The notes under the pieces: generated by a model
Database searches by the model: none
Told to the model about the DNA's origin: nothing
What the model saw: the letters and a program-made list of their open reading frames with translations, nothing else
In this document: in pieces, positions 52,468-63,190 of the stretch
How positions within the stretch are numbered: the first letter of the stretch is position 1
Layout: every line of letters starts with the position of its first letter
Source of the DNA: Stenotrophomonas maltophilia
GTDB taxonomy: Bacteria > Pseudomonadota > Gammaproteobacteria > Xanthomonadales > Xanthomonadaceae
NCBI RefSeq assembly: GCF_003205835.1
Contig: NZ_CP029773.1
Span: 2,202,501-2,266,500, forward strand
Direction of reading: 5' to 3'
Length of the DNA stretch: 64,000 nt
Position numbers and translations under genes: made by a program

Positions 52468-53737
52468 ATGAGTGACTCGATCAGCGCCATCCTCGACCTG
52501 CATGACGCCCCGCGCACGCGCAACGACAGCCAAGGCATACTGCTGTCGCTGGCCACTGAACAGCCGCGTCAGCTGGGAGAGTTGATGCTGCAGGCGCTGG
52601 CGCGGCCTTCGCCGAGCTCGGCCTTCCTCGACATGGCACTGGATCTGCTGCCGGATGACGCGGTGCCCGCGGTCGCGGCCGACGCGTGGCGCCGCTATCG
52701 CGCGGGCGAGCGCGGTGGCGTGTTGACGAGCGTGATGGAGTTCGCCAGCTATCAGGCGCCGCAGGTGCTGCAGGACGATTGGGAGGCATTGCTGGCGGTC
52801 GCCAGTGAGGATGAGGTGCAGTTGGCCGCGCAGGTCTGGCAGGGCCTGCCCAGCGCGACGGCCGCGCATTGGGCGCAGATCCTGGCCGAAGCCGATGATG
52901 ATCGCGAAATGGCGCGGGCCAGGGCGCTGCTGCTCGCCGCCCAGCCCGAGACCTACGCCATTGCTCGCGGCTACCTGGTCGACTGGGGGGCGGTTGGATG
53001 CCGAGGTCTGGGCGCACTGGGTCGGCGTCGCCGAAGGTCCGCAGCCGCGTCGCCTGCATGGCGAGCGGCCATTGCACTTCCGCTTCGGCCGCGAACAGCA
53101 TCGCGCGCAGCAGGCGGACGAGCCGAGCTGGCGCAAGCGCATCTGGCGCCTGCACCCGACCTGGAATGGTGGGCAGGTGCATCACGCCGGGCACATGGGA
53201 GGACCACTGGAAGCGCTGTGTGGCAGCTGCCATGCGCCGCTGCAGCGCCTGCTGCGGACCGATGCTGCCGCGCTGCAGCCGGGCGCGTCGGGCGAGATCA
53301 CGCTGGGGCTGTGCCTGGACTGCTGCGGCTGGGAAGACCCGCCCGTGCGTTTCTATCGCCACGATGCGGCCGGTCTGCCCAGCTGCCACCCCAGCCAGCA
53401 CCGTGAGGTACCGAACACACCCACCGACAGTGGCGACCTGATGCAGGCCGAGGTGGGTCTGGTGGCGCTCGAAAGCGCGCGCTGGCAGCAACAGGACTGG
53501 GGCCAGTCCAATCATCGGCAGAACCTGTCGCGCGTGGGCGGCGCGCCGAGCTGGGTGCAGAGTGCCTGGTACCCGGCGTGCATCGATTGTGGCGAAGAGA
53601 TGCCGTTCGTGATGCAGCTGGATTCGACACTGCCGACCGCCGTTGGAGGCGCGCTGCTCTGGGGCAGTGGCGGCATGCTCTACACGTTCTGGTGTGCGAA
53701 GTGCCGGGTGAGCGGGCACTTCTGGCAGTGCACCTGA
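52468..53737 (+). pseudogene. YwqG/DUF1963-like protein gene split by a frameshift
   Basis: The ATG at 52468 (AAGGAG upstream) opens a frame of good quality to about codon 172 (LVDWG). There, a run of six G at about 52985-52990 shifts translation. Removing one G restores a continuous protein of about 422 aa (VDWGRLDAEVWAHW...), ending at 53737. The C-terminal part has Zn-ribbon-like CxxC pairs (CGSCHAP, CLDCC, CIDCGEEM, CAKC) and the GAPSWVQ...MPFVMQLDS pattern of YwqG-like proteins. It is a true pseudogene, a slippage-prone phase-variable gene or a read error. The function is unknown. Confidence 0.75.
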
Positions 53738-53762
53738 GCACAGCGCCCTCGCCATCGCCCTG

Positions 53763-53864
53763 GTAGGTGCCAGCCTTGGTTGGCACGCCTCATTGCCCTG
53801 GTAGGTGCCAACCTTGGTTGGCACGTTTTTCGGCGCCGCGCCAATCGAGCAAGCTCGACTCTAC
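53763..53864. repeat. Three SMAG/REP units at a convergent junction
   Basis: GTAGGTGCCAGCC/GTTGGCACG at 53763-53787, a direct copy at 53801-53825, and an inverted GTAGAGTCGAGC half-unit at 53846-53864. The last one supplies the TAG stop of the neighbouring minus-strand gene. Confidence 0.78.
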
Positions 53865-54985
53865 GGCTCTACGCGGAACGGCCCATGCCCCTGCAATGCC
53901 TGCTGGTAACGACGCACATCGCGCCGCTCCTGCCGGCACCACTCCTGCAGCGCTTCCGCGAAGTCCGTATCGGCCACCCAGTGCCGGCTGCGCACCAGCG
54001 TGGGCAGGAAGCCGCGTGCAAGCTTGTGCTCGCCCTGTGCGCCGGGTTCGAATCGGCTCAGTCCTTCGCGCAGGCAGTACTCGATACCCTGGTAGTAGCA
54101 GGCTTCGAAGTGCAGGCCGGGCAGGGTGGCGCCGCCCCAGTAGCGGCCGTACAGCGTGTCGCCGCCGCGCAGGCAGAGGGCGCCGGCAATCGGCTCGCCG
54201 TCCTGTTCGGCCAGGAACAGCACCAGCCCGCGCCCCAGGGTTATCGCCAGATGGCGCAGGAAGGTCTCGGTCAGCGCTGGGGCATTGCCGTACTCGAGGA
54301 AGGTCTGCAGGTAGAAGCGGTACATCGCCTGCAGGTCGGCGCGGCTGGCTTCGTCGCCGTGCACCACGCGGAAGGTGATGCCCTGGCGGGTGACCTTGGC
54401 GCGTTCCTGGCGGATGTTCTTGCGGTGCTTGTGGTCCATCGCGCCGAGGAACTGCTCGAACGTGGCCCAGTCACCCGGGTTCTGCCACTGGAACTGCACG
54501 TCCTCGCGCAGCAGCCAGTCATCGCCGAACAGCGCCTCGTCGCCGGCGGTATGGAAGTTGATGTGGGCCGACGACACACCCAGTGCCGGCAATGCGTCAC
54601 GCAACGCCGACAGCAATGCGGCGCGCTCTGAATCATGACGGGCCAGCAGGCGCGGGCCGGTGACCGGTGAGTACGGCACCGCGCCCAGCCATTTCGGGTA
54701 GTAGTCGCGGCCGTGGCGGGCATAGGCGTTGGCCCAGGCGTGGTCGAACACGAACTCGCCGTGCGAGTTGGTCTTCAGGTAGCCCGGAATGGCGCCGACC
54801 AGATGCTCGCCTTCCCATAGGGTGAAGTGCCGGGGCTGCCAGCCCCAGTCCTCGCGCAGGCAGCCATGCTGTTCCAGGCCCGAGAGGAAGGCGTGGCTGA
54901 CGAAAGGGTTGCGGCCGTCGTGCAGGGCGTCCCAGTCGGTGGCGGCAATGGACTGCAGGGAGTCGAGGAAGCGGGGGGAAGGCAT
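53861..54985 (-). CDS. GNAT-fold acyltransferase-like protein (COG3146)
   Basis: 374 aa. The sequence (NPFVSHAFLSGLEQHGCLREDWGWQPRHFTLWEGEHLVGAIPGYLKTNSHGEFVFDHAWANAY, then HRKNIRQERAKVTRQGI) matches the COG3146/DUF482 peptidogalycan-biosynthesis-like family with a GNAT-type fold. Its substrate is unknown. The stop codon comes from the GTAG head of an adjacent repeat. No operon partner is evident; a terminator separates it from trxB. Confidence 0.85.
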   Translation of the reverse strand: MPSPRFLDSLQSIAATDWDALHDGRNPFVSHAFLSGLEQHGCLREDWGWQPRHFTLWEGEHLVGAIPGYLKTNSHGEFVFDHAWANAYARHGRDYYPKWLGAVPYSPVTGPRLLARHDSERAALLSALRDALPALGVSSAHINFHTAGDEALFGDDWLLREDVQFQWQNPGDWATFEQFLGAMDHKHRKNIRQERAKVTRQGITFRVVHGDEASRADLQAMYRFYLQTFLEYGNAPALTETFLRHLAITLGRGLVLFLAEQDGEPIAGALCLRGGDTLYGRYWGGATLPGLHFEACYYQGIEYCLREGLSRFEPGAQGEHKLARGFLPTLVRSRHWVADTDFAEALQEWCRQERRDVRRYQQALQGHGPFRVEP

Positions 54986-55012
54986 GAGCGAAGGATAGGG
55001 CAGATGAAACAG

Positions 55013-55041
55013 AAAGGCCGACGCGTTGGCGTCGGCCTTTT
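55013..55041 (-). terminator. trxB terminator
   Basis: AAGGCCGACGC and GCGTCGGCCTT form an 11-bp stem around GTTG with T-rich tails on both strands, between trxB and the COG3146 gene. Confidence 0.88.
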
Positions 55042-55047
55042 GCCTGG

Positions 55048-55064
55048 GTCGAGCATGGCTCGAC
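55048..55064. repeat. Partial SMAG/REP palindrome
   Basis: GTCGAGCATGGCTCGAC without the GTAG head, between the trxB stop and its terminator. Confidence 0.55.
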
Positions 55065-55086
55065 GCTGCACGGTGCGGTCAGCGAC

Positions 55087-56151
<1,065 letters not shown>

Positions 56152-56291
56152 TCAAGCCGATGAACAGAACGCCGTCATCCAGCAGTGGTTCCGGCCCTCT
56201 GATTGCCCCGTCGGACGTCGCATAACTGAAAACTGACGCCGTCTCATTTATTATCAATCACTAACAGCGCATTCCAAAGGTATGGTCTAAG

Positions 56292-58652
56292 GTGGCGAAG
56301 CAGGTCCCCGAACGCTCCAAGTCCGACGACAGCAAGGCGTCACGTCGCACGGCCGCGGCGGCGACGACCGACAATCCACGCCGCCAACGCCTCTGGCGCG
56401 ACCTTGGCCTGATCGCCATCGCGCCGGCGCTGCTGTACCTGGCGGCCAGTCTGTTCACCTATTCAGCGACCGACCCGGGCTGGTCGCACACCGGCAGCGT
56501 GGTCGCGCCGGTGCACAACCTCGGCGGCCGCGCTGGCGCCTGGATCGCCGACGTGCTGCTGCAGCTGTTCGGCTACATCGCCTTCCTGTTGCCGGTGGTG
56601 CTGGGCGCGCTGGCGTGGATCGCCATGTTCGGCCTCAAGCGCGAGAGCAAGGGCGAGAACGATCTGGACCCGGCGCTGCGCCTGGTTGGCCTGGTCGGTT
56701 TCCTGATCGCCGGCACCGGCTTCCTGCATGTGCGCCTGTTCAGTGGCGATGTCTCCAGTGCCGGCGGCATCCTCGGCAAGCTGGTCGGCAATTCGCTCAC
56801 GGTGGGCTTCGGTGCGCTGGGCGCTAACCTGTTCGTGCTGGTGCTGCTGCTGGCCTCGATCACCCTCGCCACCGGGCTGTCCTGGTTCACGGTGATGGAG
56901 AAGATCGGCCGCGGCGTGATGTCGCTGGCGCCGTTGCTGGCGCGCAAGAAGGAAGAAGTCACCGAGTGGCAGCAGACCCGGGTGATGCGCGAGGAGCGCC
57001 AGGAGGTACGCAAGGCCGATGCCGAGGTGCGCGCCAAGCGCGAGCCGGTGAAGATCGAGCCACGCCCGGAGCCGGTGATCGAGAAGAGTGACCGGGCCAA
57101 GCGCGACACGCAGATCCCAATGTTCCGGGGCGTCAACGGCGACGGATCGGACCTGCCGCCGCTGGCCCTGCTGGACGATCCCAAGCCGCAGCCGGTGGGC
57201 TACGACAAGGAAACCCTGGACGCGCTGTCGCGGCAGATCGAGTTCAAGCTGAAGGACTTCCGCATCGACGCCCAGGTGGTCGGCGCCAACCCCGGCCCGG
57301 TCATCACCCGCTTCGAGATCGAGCCTGCGCCGGGCATCAAGGTCAGCCAGATCAGTTCGCTGGACAAGGACATCGCGCGCGGCCTGTCGGTGAAGTCGGT
57401 GCGCGTGGTCGACGTGATTCCGGGCAAGTCGGTGATCGGCCTGGAAATCCCCAACGTCACCCGCGAGATGATCTACCTCTCCGAGCTGCTGCGTTCGAAG
57501 GAGTACGACAAATCGGCCAGCGTGCTGACCCTGGCGCTGGGCAAGGACATCGCTGGCCGCTCGACCGTGGCCGACCTGGCGCGCATGCCGCACCTGCTGG
57601 TGGCTGGTACAACCGGTTCGGGCAAGTCGGTGGCGGTCAACGCGATGGTGCTGAGCCTGCTGTTCAAGGCCTCGCCGAAAGACCTGCGGATGCTGATGAT
57701 CGACCCGAAGATGCTCGAACTGAGTGTCTACCAGGGCATCCCGCACCTGCTGGCGCCGGTGGTCACCGACATGAAGGAGGCCGCCAACGGCCTGCGCTGG
57801 TGCGTGGCCGAGATGGAGCGCCGCTACAAGCTGATGAGCGCGGTGGGCGTGCGCAACCTGGCTGGCTTCAACAAGAAGGTGAAGGAAGCCCAGGACGCCG
57901 GCCAGCCGCTGATGGACCCGCTGTTCAAGCCGAACCCGGAACTGGGCGAGGCGCCGCGACCGCTGGAGACGCTGCCGTTCATCGTCATCTTCATCGACGA
58001 ATTCGCCGACATGATGATGATCGTCGGCAAGAAGGTGGAAGAGCTGATCGCGCGCCTGGCACAGAAGGCGCGTGCGGCCGGCATCCACCTGATCCTGGCC
58101 ACGCAGCGCCCGTCGGTGGACGTGATCACCGGCCTGATCAAGGCCAACATTCCGACCCGCATCGCCTTCCAGGTCAGCTCCAAGATCGACTCGCGCACCA
58201 TCCTCGACCAGTCCGGCGCGGAAACCCTGCTCGGCCACGGCGACATGCTGTATCTGCCGCCGGGCACCGCCATGCCCGAGCGCGTGCACGGCGCCTTCGT
58301 CTCCGACGAGGAGGTGCACCGCGTGGTCGAACACCTCAAGGCGATGGGCCCGGCCGATTATGTCGACGGCGTGCTGGACGAAGTGCAGACGATGGGCGAC
58401 GGCGTGGTGGTCGGTGCCACTGGCCTGCCCGAGAACAGCTCTGCCGGCGATGAGTCCGACCCGTTGTATGACGAAGCGCTGCGGGTGGTTACCGAGACCC
58501 GTCGCGCCTCGATTTCCGGCGTGCAGCGCCGGCTGAAGATCGGCTACAACCGTGCAGCGCGACTGATCGAGGCCATGGAAGCGGCCGGCGTGGTCAGTCC
58601 GCCCGAGCACAACGGTGACCGCACGGTGCTGGCACCGCCGCCGCCGAAGTAA
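56292..58652 (+). CDS. ftsK: DNA translocase FtsK
   Basis: 786 aa, GTG start. N-terminal 4-helix membrane domain (about 30-210; [36 protein letters not shown] and others) anchors it at the septum. A short charged linker (210-300) is followed by the alpha/beta motor with Walker [10 protein letters not shown] (about 439) and Walker [14 protein letters not shown], and the C-terminal gamma winged helix ([24 protein letters not shown]) that reads KOPS. It is far shorter than the E. coli protein because the linker is short. It coordinates chromosome dimer resolution with division. Confidence 0.98.
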   Translation: MAKQVPERSKSDDSKASRRTAAAATTDNPRRQRLWRDLGLIAIAPALLYLAASLFTYSATDPGWSHTGSVVAPVHNLGGRAGAWIADVLLQLFGYIAFLLPVVLGALAWIAMFGLKRESKGENDLDPALRLVGLVGFLIAGTGFLHVRLFSGDVSSAGGILGKLVGNSLTVGFGALGANLFVLVLLLASITLATGLSWFTVMEKIGRGVMSLAPLLARKKEEVTEWQQTRVMREERQEVRKADAEVRAKREPVKIEPRPEPVIEKSDRAKRDTQIPMFRGVNGDGSDLPPLALLDDPKPQPVGYDKETLDALSRQIEFKLKDFRIDAQVVGANPGPVITRFEIEPAPGIKVSQISSLDKDIARGLSVKSVRVVDVIPGKSVIGLEIPNVTREMIYLSELLRSKEYDKSASVLTLALGKDIAGRSTVADLARMPHLLVAGTTGSGKSVAVNAMVLSLLFKASPKDLRMLMIDPKMLELSVYQGIPHLLAPVVTDMKEAANGLRWCVAEMERRYKLMSAVGVRNLAGFNKKVKEAQDAGQPLMDPLFKPNPELGEAPRPLETLPFIVIFIDEFADMMMIVGKKVEELIARLAQKARAAGIHLILATQRPSVDVITGLIKANIPTRIAFQVSSKIDSRTILDQSGAETLLGHGDMLYLPPGTAMPERVHGAFVSDEEVHRVVEHLKAMGPADYVDGVLDEVQTMGDGVVVGATGLPENSSAGDESDPLYDEALRVVTETRRASISGVQRRLKIGYNRAARLIEAMEAAGVVSPPEHNGDRTVLAPPPPK

Positions 58653-58691
58653 GACCCGACGTATCCCCCACGACGTCCAAGGAACCGACGC

Positions 58692-60635
58692 ATGCTTCAC
58701 CCCGTACCAAGCGCGCTGGCACTGGCGCTGGCAGCCCTGATGGCTGCCGGCCCGGCACTGGCAGACACCGCCACCTCCGCGCCCGCCACGGCGCCGCCTT
58801 CCACCAGCGGCGATACCGAAGCCAGCAATAATTTCAGCATTGTCCGTTACCGCGCCGACTACCAGGTGCGGCCGGATGCGGGCAATGTGCAGACCGAAAC
58901 CTACGAAGTCCTGCTCAAGACCAAGGCCTCCGTCGAGCAGTTCAGCCAGGTGCGGCTGAGCTACAGCGAGAAGATGGAGACGCTGGACGTGCTCGGCGCC
59001 TACACCATCACCGCCGACGGCCAGCGCCGCGACGTGCCGGCCGACCGCATCTACACCCAGGAGAGTTATTCCAGCGCCTCGGCGGCGATGTATGCCGACC
59101 GCAAGGTGCGGGTGATCGTATTCCCGAACCTGGCGCCGGGCACGCGCCTGTACTACCAGGTGCGCCGCACCCAGGCCACGCCGTACTTCCCGGGCTACTT
59201 CGGCCTGTGGGAGACCTTCAATGTCTTCACCGAGTATGAGGACGCCGAGGTCACCCTGAGTGCGCCGGCCAACCTGCCGATGTTCGTCGACAGCCGCGGC
59301 GTGCAGGGCAGTGATCGCCCGACGGTGAAGAACGGCCAGGCACAGTGGCGCTGGCGCTACCAGCGTCGCGAAGCCATGCCGGCGCAGAACTGGTCGGCGG
59401 CAGGCTGGGAGTTCGGCCCGAACATCATGGCCAGCACCTATCGTGACTGGTCGCAGATGGGCCGCGCCTACCAGCTCAAGGCTGGCCCGGCGGCTCAGGT
59501 CACGCCGGAACTGCAGGCGCTGGCCGATGAGATCACCGTCGGCATCAGCGACCGCCGCGAACAAGCCGATGCGCTGTACCGCTGGGTGGCGCAGAACATC
59601 CGCTACGTGGCCGTGTACCTGGGCAATGGCGGCCTGGAGCCCAACAGCGCGCAGAGCATCCTCGACAACCACTACGGTGACTGCAAGGACCATGTGACGA
59701 TCCTGGAGGCGCTGCTGGCGGCCAAGGGCATCGCCAGCTCGCCGGTGCTGATCGGTGCCGGTGGCGGCCCGACACTGCCGAAGATTCCGGTGCTGGGTCG
59801 CTTCAACCACGCCATCACCTACATTCCCGAGTTCGATCTGTACCTGGATTCGACCACGGCCTGGGCGCGCTTCGGCCAGCTGCCGGAAGGCGACCTCGGT
59901 GCGCCGGTGATGCGTACACGCGACGCCACGCTGGCACGCACCCCGGCCAATACGCCGCAGCGCAATGCCACGTCCATGGAAGTGCGCTTCACCTTCGACG
60001 CCAACGGCAACCTGCGCGGCGAGACCATTCCGAAGCTGGGCGAGAACGCCGAGATCGGCATGCGCGCCCAGTTCTCCCAGCTCAACGCACAGAACCGTGC
60101 GCGCGCTGAAGAGCAGATCATGGCCGCGTCCGGTTTCGATGGGCGAGGGCAGCTGCAGATCCAGGGCGTGCCGGTCGACCTGACCCGGCCGTTCGGCTAT
60201 CGCATGGCCTTCCAGGCCGAGGACTACGCCGACTTCAGCGTGGCCGGCGGCATGGCCGTACCGGACCCGCCGGGTGGCGAATCGGTGCGTGGCCTGTACG
60301 CCACCGCCTCGGCGCCGGCCAACGAGACGCCGTTCTACTGCAATGCCAGCCTGCGCGAGGAAACCTATCGCCTGCAGTTCCCGGCCAATGCGCCGATCAT
60401 CGCCATCCCGGCCAGTCAGCGTTTTGCCAACGCCGCCGGCGAGTACCGGGTGGACTGGAGCCGCGATGGCCAGGACGTGATCGTGCATCACCGGTTGCAG
60501 CAGAACGCGGTGCGTGGACCAGAGGCGCTGTGCCAGCCGCAGGACTATCCGGCGTTCCGCGCGTTGTACCGCGAAGTGCGGCGCGGCTTCCGTGGGCAGG
60601 TGCTGTACGGCAAGCTGCCCGGCTCGGGTGGCTGA
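58692..60635 (+). CDS. Exported DUF3857 / transglutaminase-like protein
   Basis: 647 aa. It has a signal peptide (MLHPVPSALALALAALMAAGPALA). The N-terminal DUF3857 domain (about 50-220) is followed by a transglutaminase-like core (about 285-400) with a complete Cys-His-Asp set: C in NHYGDCKDHVTILEALL, H in GRFNHAITYI and D in LYLDSTTAW. It is therefore possibly a periplasmic or surface peptidase/transferase; the substrate is unknown. AAGGAA precedes the ATG. It lies between ftsK and lolA on the same strand. Confidence 0.85.
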   Translation: MLHPVPSALALALAALMAAGPALADTATSAPATAPPSTSGDTEASNNFSIVRYRADYQVRPDAGNVQTETYEVLLKTKASVEQFSQVRLSYSEKMETLDVLGAYTITADGQRRDVPADRIYTQESYSSASAAMYADRKVRVIVFPNLAPGTRLYYQVRRTQATPYFPGYFGLWETFNVFTEYEDAEVTLSAPANLPMFVDSRGVQGSDRPTVKNGQAQWRWRYQRREAMPAQNWSAAGWEFGPNIMASTYRDWSQMGRAYQLKAGPAAQVTPELQALADEITVGISDRREQADALYRWVAQNIRYVAVYLGNGGLEPNSAQSILDNHYGDCKDHVTILEALLAAKGIASSPVLIGAGGGPTLPKIPVLGRFNHAITYIPEFDLYLDSTTAWARFGQLPEGDLGAPVMRTRDATLARTPANTPQRNATSMEVRFTFDANGNLRGETIPKLGENAEIGMRAQFSQLNAQNRARAEEQIMAASGFDGRGQLQIQGVPVDLTRPFGYRMAFQAEDYADFSVAGGMAVPDPPGGESVRGLYATASAPANETPFYCNASLREETYRLQFPANAPIIAIPASQRFANAAGEYRVDWSRDGQDVIVHHRLQQNAVRGPEALCQPQDYPAFRALYREVRRGFRGQVLYGKLPGSGG

Positions 60636-60746
60636 ATCGCCGATGGACGTTCGGGGCGGCATAATGTCGCCCTGATCGCCCATTCATCTTTGTCCGGGCA
60701 CACTGGCAACCACCTTTCCTGGCGCCCGCGCCCACAGGATTCCCGC

Positions 60747-61385
60747 ATGAACTTCCGCTTCCGCCGTTTCCTTGCCACCACCACCCTGGCCGTGGCCTGC
60801 GCCGCCGCCGGCAGCGCCTGGGCAGGCGCCCGCGATGACCTGAAGACCTTCACCGGTGGCCTGAAGGGCCTCGATGGCCAGTTCAGCCAGCAGGTGTTCG
60901 ACAATCGCGGCAAGGTGAAGGAATCGACCAGCGGCCGCGTGGCCTTGTCCGCGCCGCGCCTGTTCCGCTGGGAGTACGTGCGCCCGCACGAACAGCTGAT
61001 CGTGGCCGACGGCAAGAAGGTCTGGATGTACGAGCCGGACCTGGAGCAGGCCACTGTTCGCGAGCAGGGCAAGGAAGAGCAGAACAGCCCGCTGACCGCG
61101 CTGATCAACCCGGCGCTGCTGGAGCAGCAGTACGACGTCAGCGAAGAGGCCGCGCAGCGCGATGGCCTGCAGTGGCTGTCGCTGTCGCCGAAGCGTGAGA
61201 CCGAAGCCAGCTTCCAGTACGCCGCGCTGGGCTTCAACGCCCAGGGCCTGGCCAAGATGGAGATCACCGACGCGGTCGGCCAGCGCACCGTGATCAGCTT
61301 CAGCGGCTGGAAGCGCAACCCGGGCTTTGCTGCCGGCACCTTCAGCTTTACCCCGCCGAAGGGCACCGACGTCATCGGCAATTGA
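60747..61385 (+). CDS. lolA: Outer-membrane lipoprotein carrier protein LolA
   Basis: 212 aa from the ATG at 60747 (CAGGAT upstream; signal peptide MNFRFRRFLATTTLAVACAAAGSAWA). LolA carries lipoproteins across the periplasm from LolCDE to LolB. The family motifs are FSQQVFDNRGKVKESTSGRVALSAPRLFRWEYVRPHEQLIVADGKKVWMYEPDLEQ and a C-terminal SFTPPKGTDVI. An earlier in-frame ATG lacks a ribosome site and would bury the signal peptide. Confidence 0.97.
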   Translation: MNFRFRRFLATTTLAVACAAAGSAWAGARDDLKTFTGGLKGLDGQFSQQVFDNRGKVKESTSGRVALSAPRLFRWEYVRPHEQLIVADGKKVWMYEPDLEQATVREQGKEEQNSPLTALINPALLEQQYDVSEEAAQRDGLQWLSLSPKRETEASFQYAALGFNAQGLAKMEITDAVGQRTVISFSGWKRNPGFAAGTFSFTPPKGTDVIGN

Positions 61386-61406
61386 TCTCTGGGCGGAAAC
61401 GCTTTG

Positions 61407-61507
61407 GTGGGTGTCAACCTTGGTTGACACGCTTCTGATCTGCCGGCCAGCGGCCGGCACTACCGATCACGGCCTGCCGCTGGTGGGTGTCAACCTTGGT
61501 TGGCACG
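61407..61507. repeat. Three SMAG/REP units between lolA and rarA
   Basis: Units at 61407-61431 (GTGGGTGTCAACC...GACACG), 61442-61463 (inverted GCCGGCCAGCGGCCGGCACTAC) and 61483-61507 (GTGGGTGTCAACC...GGCACG). The last overlaps the expected -35 position of rarA. Confidence 0.78.
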
Positions 61508-61516
61508 CTCTCGCGG

Positions 61517-61529
61517 TACAATGATCGGG
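61517..61529 (+). promoter_or_regulatory. rarA -10 element; possible leaderless GTG start
   Basis: TACAAT at 61517-61522 ends 6 bases before the GTG. No Shine-Dalgarno is seen. The only -35-like bases lie in the adjacent repeat (CTTGGT, 16-base spacer). Confidence 0.45.
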
Positions 61530-62890
61530 TGGCAAGACATCGTTCAACCTCCTTTCCCGGCCCCGATCTGCTGAGCGTCGATCGGGAACATCTGCGCCCG
61601 CTGGCCGAGCGCATGCGCCCACGCACCCTCGACGAGATGGTCGGGCAGAAGCGCCTGCTGGCGCCGGACAGCGCGCTGCGCCGCGCGGTCGAATCCGGTC
61701 GCGTGCATTCGATGATCCTGTGGGGGCCGCCGGGCTGCGGCAAGACCACGCTGGCACTGCTGCTGGCCGAATACTCCGACGCAGAGTTCCGTGCGATCTC
61801 CGCCGTGCTGTCCGGCCTGCCGGAAGTGCGCCAGGTGCTGGCCGAGGCGGCGCAACGGTTCGCCGAAGGCCGCCGCACCGTGCTGTTCGTGGATGAGGTG
61901 CATCGCTTCAACAAGGCGCAGCAGGATGCGTTCCTGCCGCACATCGAGCGCGGCACCATCCTGTTTGTCGGTGCCACCACCGAAAATCCGTCGTTCGAGC
62001 TGAACTCCGCACTGCTGTCGCGCTGCCGCGTGCATGTGCTGGAAGGTGTTTCACCTACCGACATCGTCGAGGCGCTGGAGCGTGCGCTGGGTGACCGCGA
62101 ACGCGGCCTGGGCGAGGAGGGCATCGAGGTCGCCCCCGAGCTGCTGCTGGAAATCGCGACCGCCGCCGACGGCGACGTGCGTCGTGCGTTGACCCTGCTG
62201 GAAATCGCCGCCGAACTGGCGGGCGGGGAGGGTGGGCGTATCACGCCGCAGACCTTGACCCAGGTGCTGGCCGACCGGACCCGTCGCTTCGACAAGGGCG
62301 GCGAGCAGTTCTACGACCAGATCTCGGCGCTGCATAAATCCGTGCGCAGCTCCAACCCGGATGCCGCGCTGTACTGGCTGACCCGCATGCTCGATGGCGG
62401 CTGCGATCCGTCCTACCTGGCGCGCCGGCTGACTCGCATGGCGATCGAGGACATCGGCCTGGCCGATCCGCGTGCGCAGAGCATGGCGCTGGAGGCCTGG
62501 GACATCTACGAGCGGCTGGGCAGTCCGGAAGGCGAACTCGCGTTCGCTCAGTTGGTGCTGTACCTGGCCAGTACGGCGAAGTCGAATGCCGGCTATGCCG
62601 CCTTCAACCAGGCCAAGGCCGACGTGCGCGAGAGTGGTACCGAAGAGGTGCCGCTGCACCTGCGCAATGCGCCGACCAAGCTGATGAAGGAGCTGGGCTA
62701 CGGCGCCGAATACCAGTACGACCATGACGCCGAAGGCGGCATCGCACTGGACCAGACCGGTTTCCCGGATGCGATGGGCGAACGCGTGTATTACAACCCG
62801 GTGCCGCGCGGCCTGGAAATCAAGCTGAAGGAAAAGCTGGATCGGCTGCGCGCCGAGCGCGAGGCGGCAAGGGCGGCAAAGGGCCGCTGA
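61529..62890 (+). CDS. rarA: Replication-associated recombination ATPase RarA (MgsA)
   Basis: 453 aa from the GTG at 61529. It is an AAA+ clamp-loader-like ATPase that acts at stalled forks with SSB and RecA. Walker A is GPPGCGKT (about 66), Walker B VLFVDEVHRF and sensor 1 FVGATTENPSF. The tetramerisation C-terminal domain ends with the family's YLP-like VYYNPVPRGLE segment. It stands behind ftsK-lolA as in other gamma-proteobacteria. Confidence 0.96.
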   Translation: MARHRSTSFPGPDLLSVDREHLRPLAERMRPRTLDEMVGQKRLLAPDSALRRAVESGRVHSMILWGPPGCGKTTLALLLAEYSDAEFRAISAVLSGLPEVRQVLAEAAQRFAEGRRTVLFVDEVHRFNKAQQDAFLPHIERGTILFVGATTENPSFELNSALLSRCRVHVLEGVSPTDIVEALERALGDRERGLGEEGIEVAPELLLEIATAADGDVRRALTLLEIAAELAGGEGGRITPQTLTQVLADRTRRFDKGGEQFYDQISALHKSVRSSNPDAALYWLTRMLDGGCDPSYLARRLTRMAIEDIGLADPRAQSMALEAWDIYERLGSPEGELAFAQLVLYLASTAKSNAGYAAFNQAKADVRESGTEEVPLHLRNAPTKLMKELGYGAEYQYDHDAEGGIALDQTGFPDAMGERVYYNPVPRGLEIKLKEKLDRLRAEREAARAAKGR

Positions 62891-62900
62891 CCCAGCTCTT

Positions 62901-62983
62901 GCAGAGTCGAGCCATGCTCGACTTCGCTCTTGCGCGGGTTACGGGTGCCTTCTGGAGCAGCAGCCGAGCATGGCTCGGCTCTT
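62901..62983. repeat. Two SMAG/REP units behind rarA
   Basis: GAGTCGAGC-CAT-GCTCGACT at 62901-62923 and AGCCGAGC-ATG-GCTCGGCTCT at 62961-62983. The second should end in CTAC but continues as TATCTC, the point where the IS110 element may begin. Confidence 0.7.
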
Positions 62984-63190
62984 ATCTCTTCCGACTCTGG
63001 CACCTTAGGTGCCGAGAGCCCGGCGCGGACGACCGTTCGGCTCTAGGTCTTTTCGATCGCTCTGTAGCAAGGATCTCCGCGCCGGTTTCTCCCTGATCCG
63101 CCCGAACAGTTGATCGAGCTGGCACTCGTACTGATAAGACTGGGCAAGCGGGGGGAGCTCTCAGCCCTGTCAGCCTAGCGGAGTTGCCCC
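62984..63190 (+). ncRNA. IS110 left end with possible bridge-RNA leader
   Basis: 207 bases between the interrupted palindrome and the transposase ATG. Foldable elements are GGCACC-TTA-GGTGCC (62999-63013) and a 9-bp stem CGGCGCGGA/TCCGCGCCG (63021-63029 with 63076-63084). IS110-group elements transcribe a bridge RNA of about 180 bases from just this place. Assignment is by position and structure, not by comparison. Confidence 0.45.

Noticed and set aside
56463..60683. A 1406-codon open frame antisense to ftsK and the DUF3857 gene
   Set aside because: Its product is a low-complexity His/Arg/Gln/Val-rich sequence with no domain, exactly opposite two strongly conserved genes. Long antisense frames are expected at this GC content.
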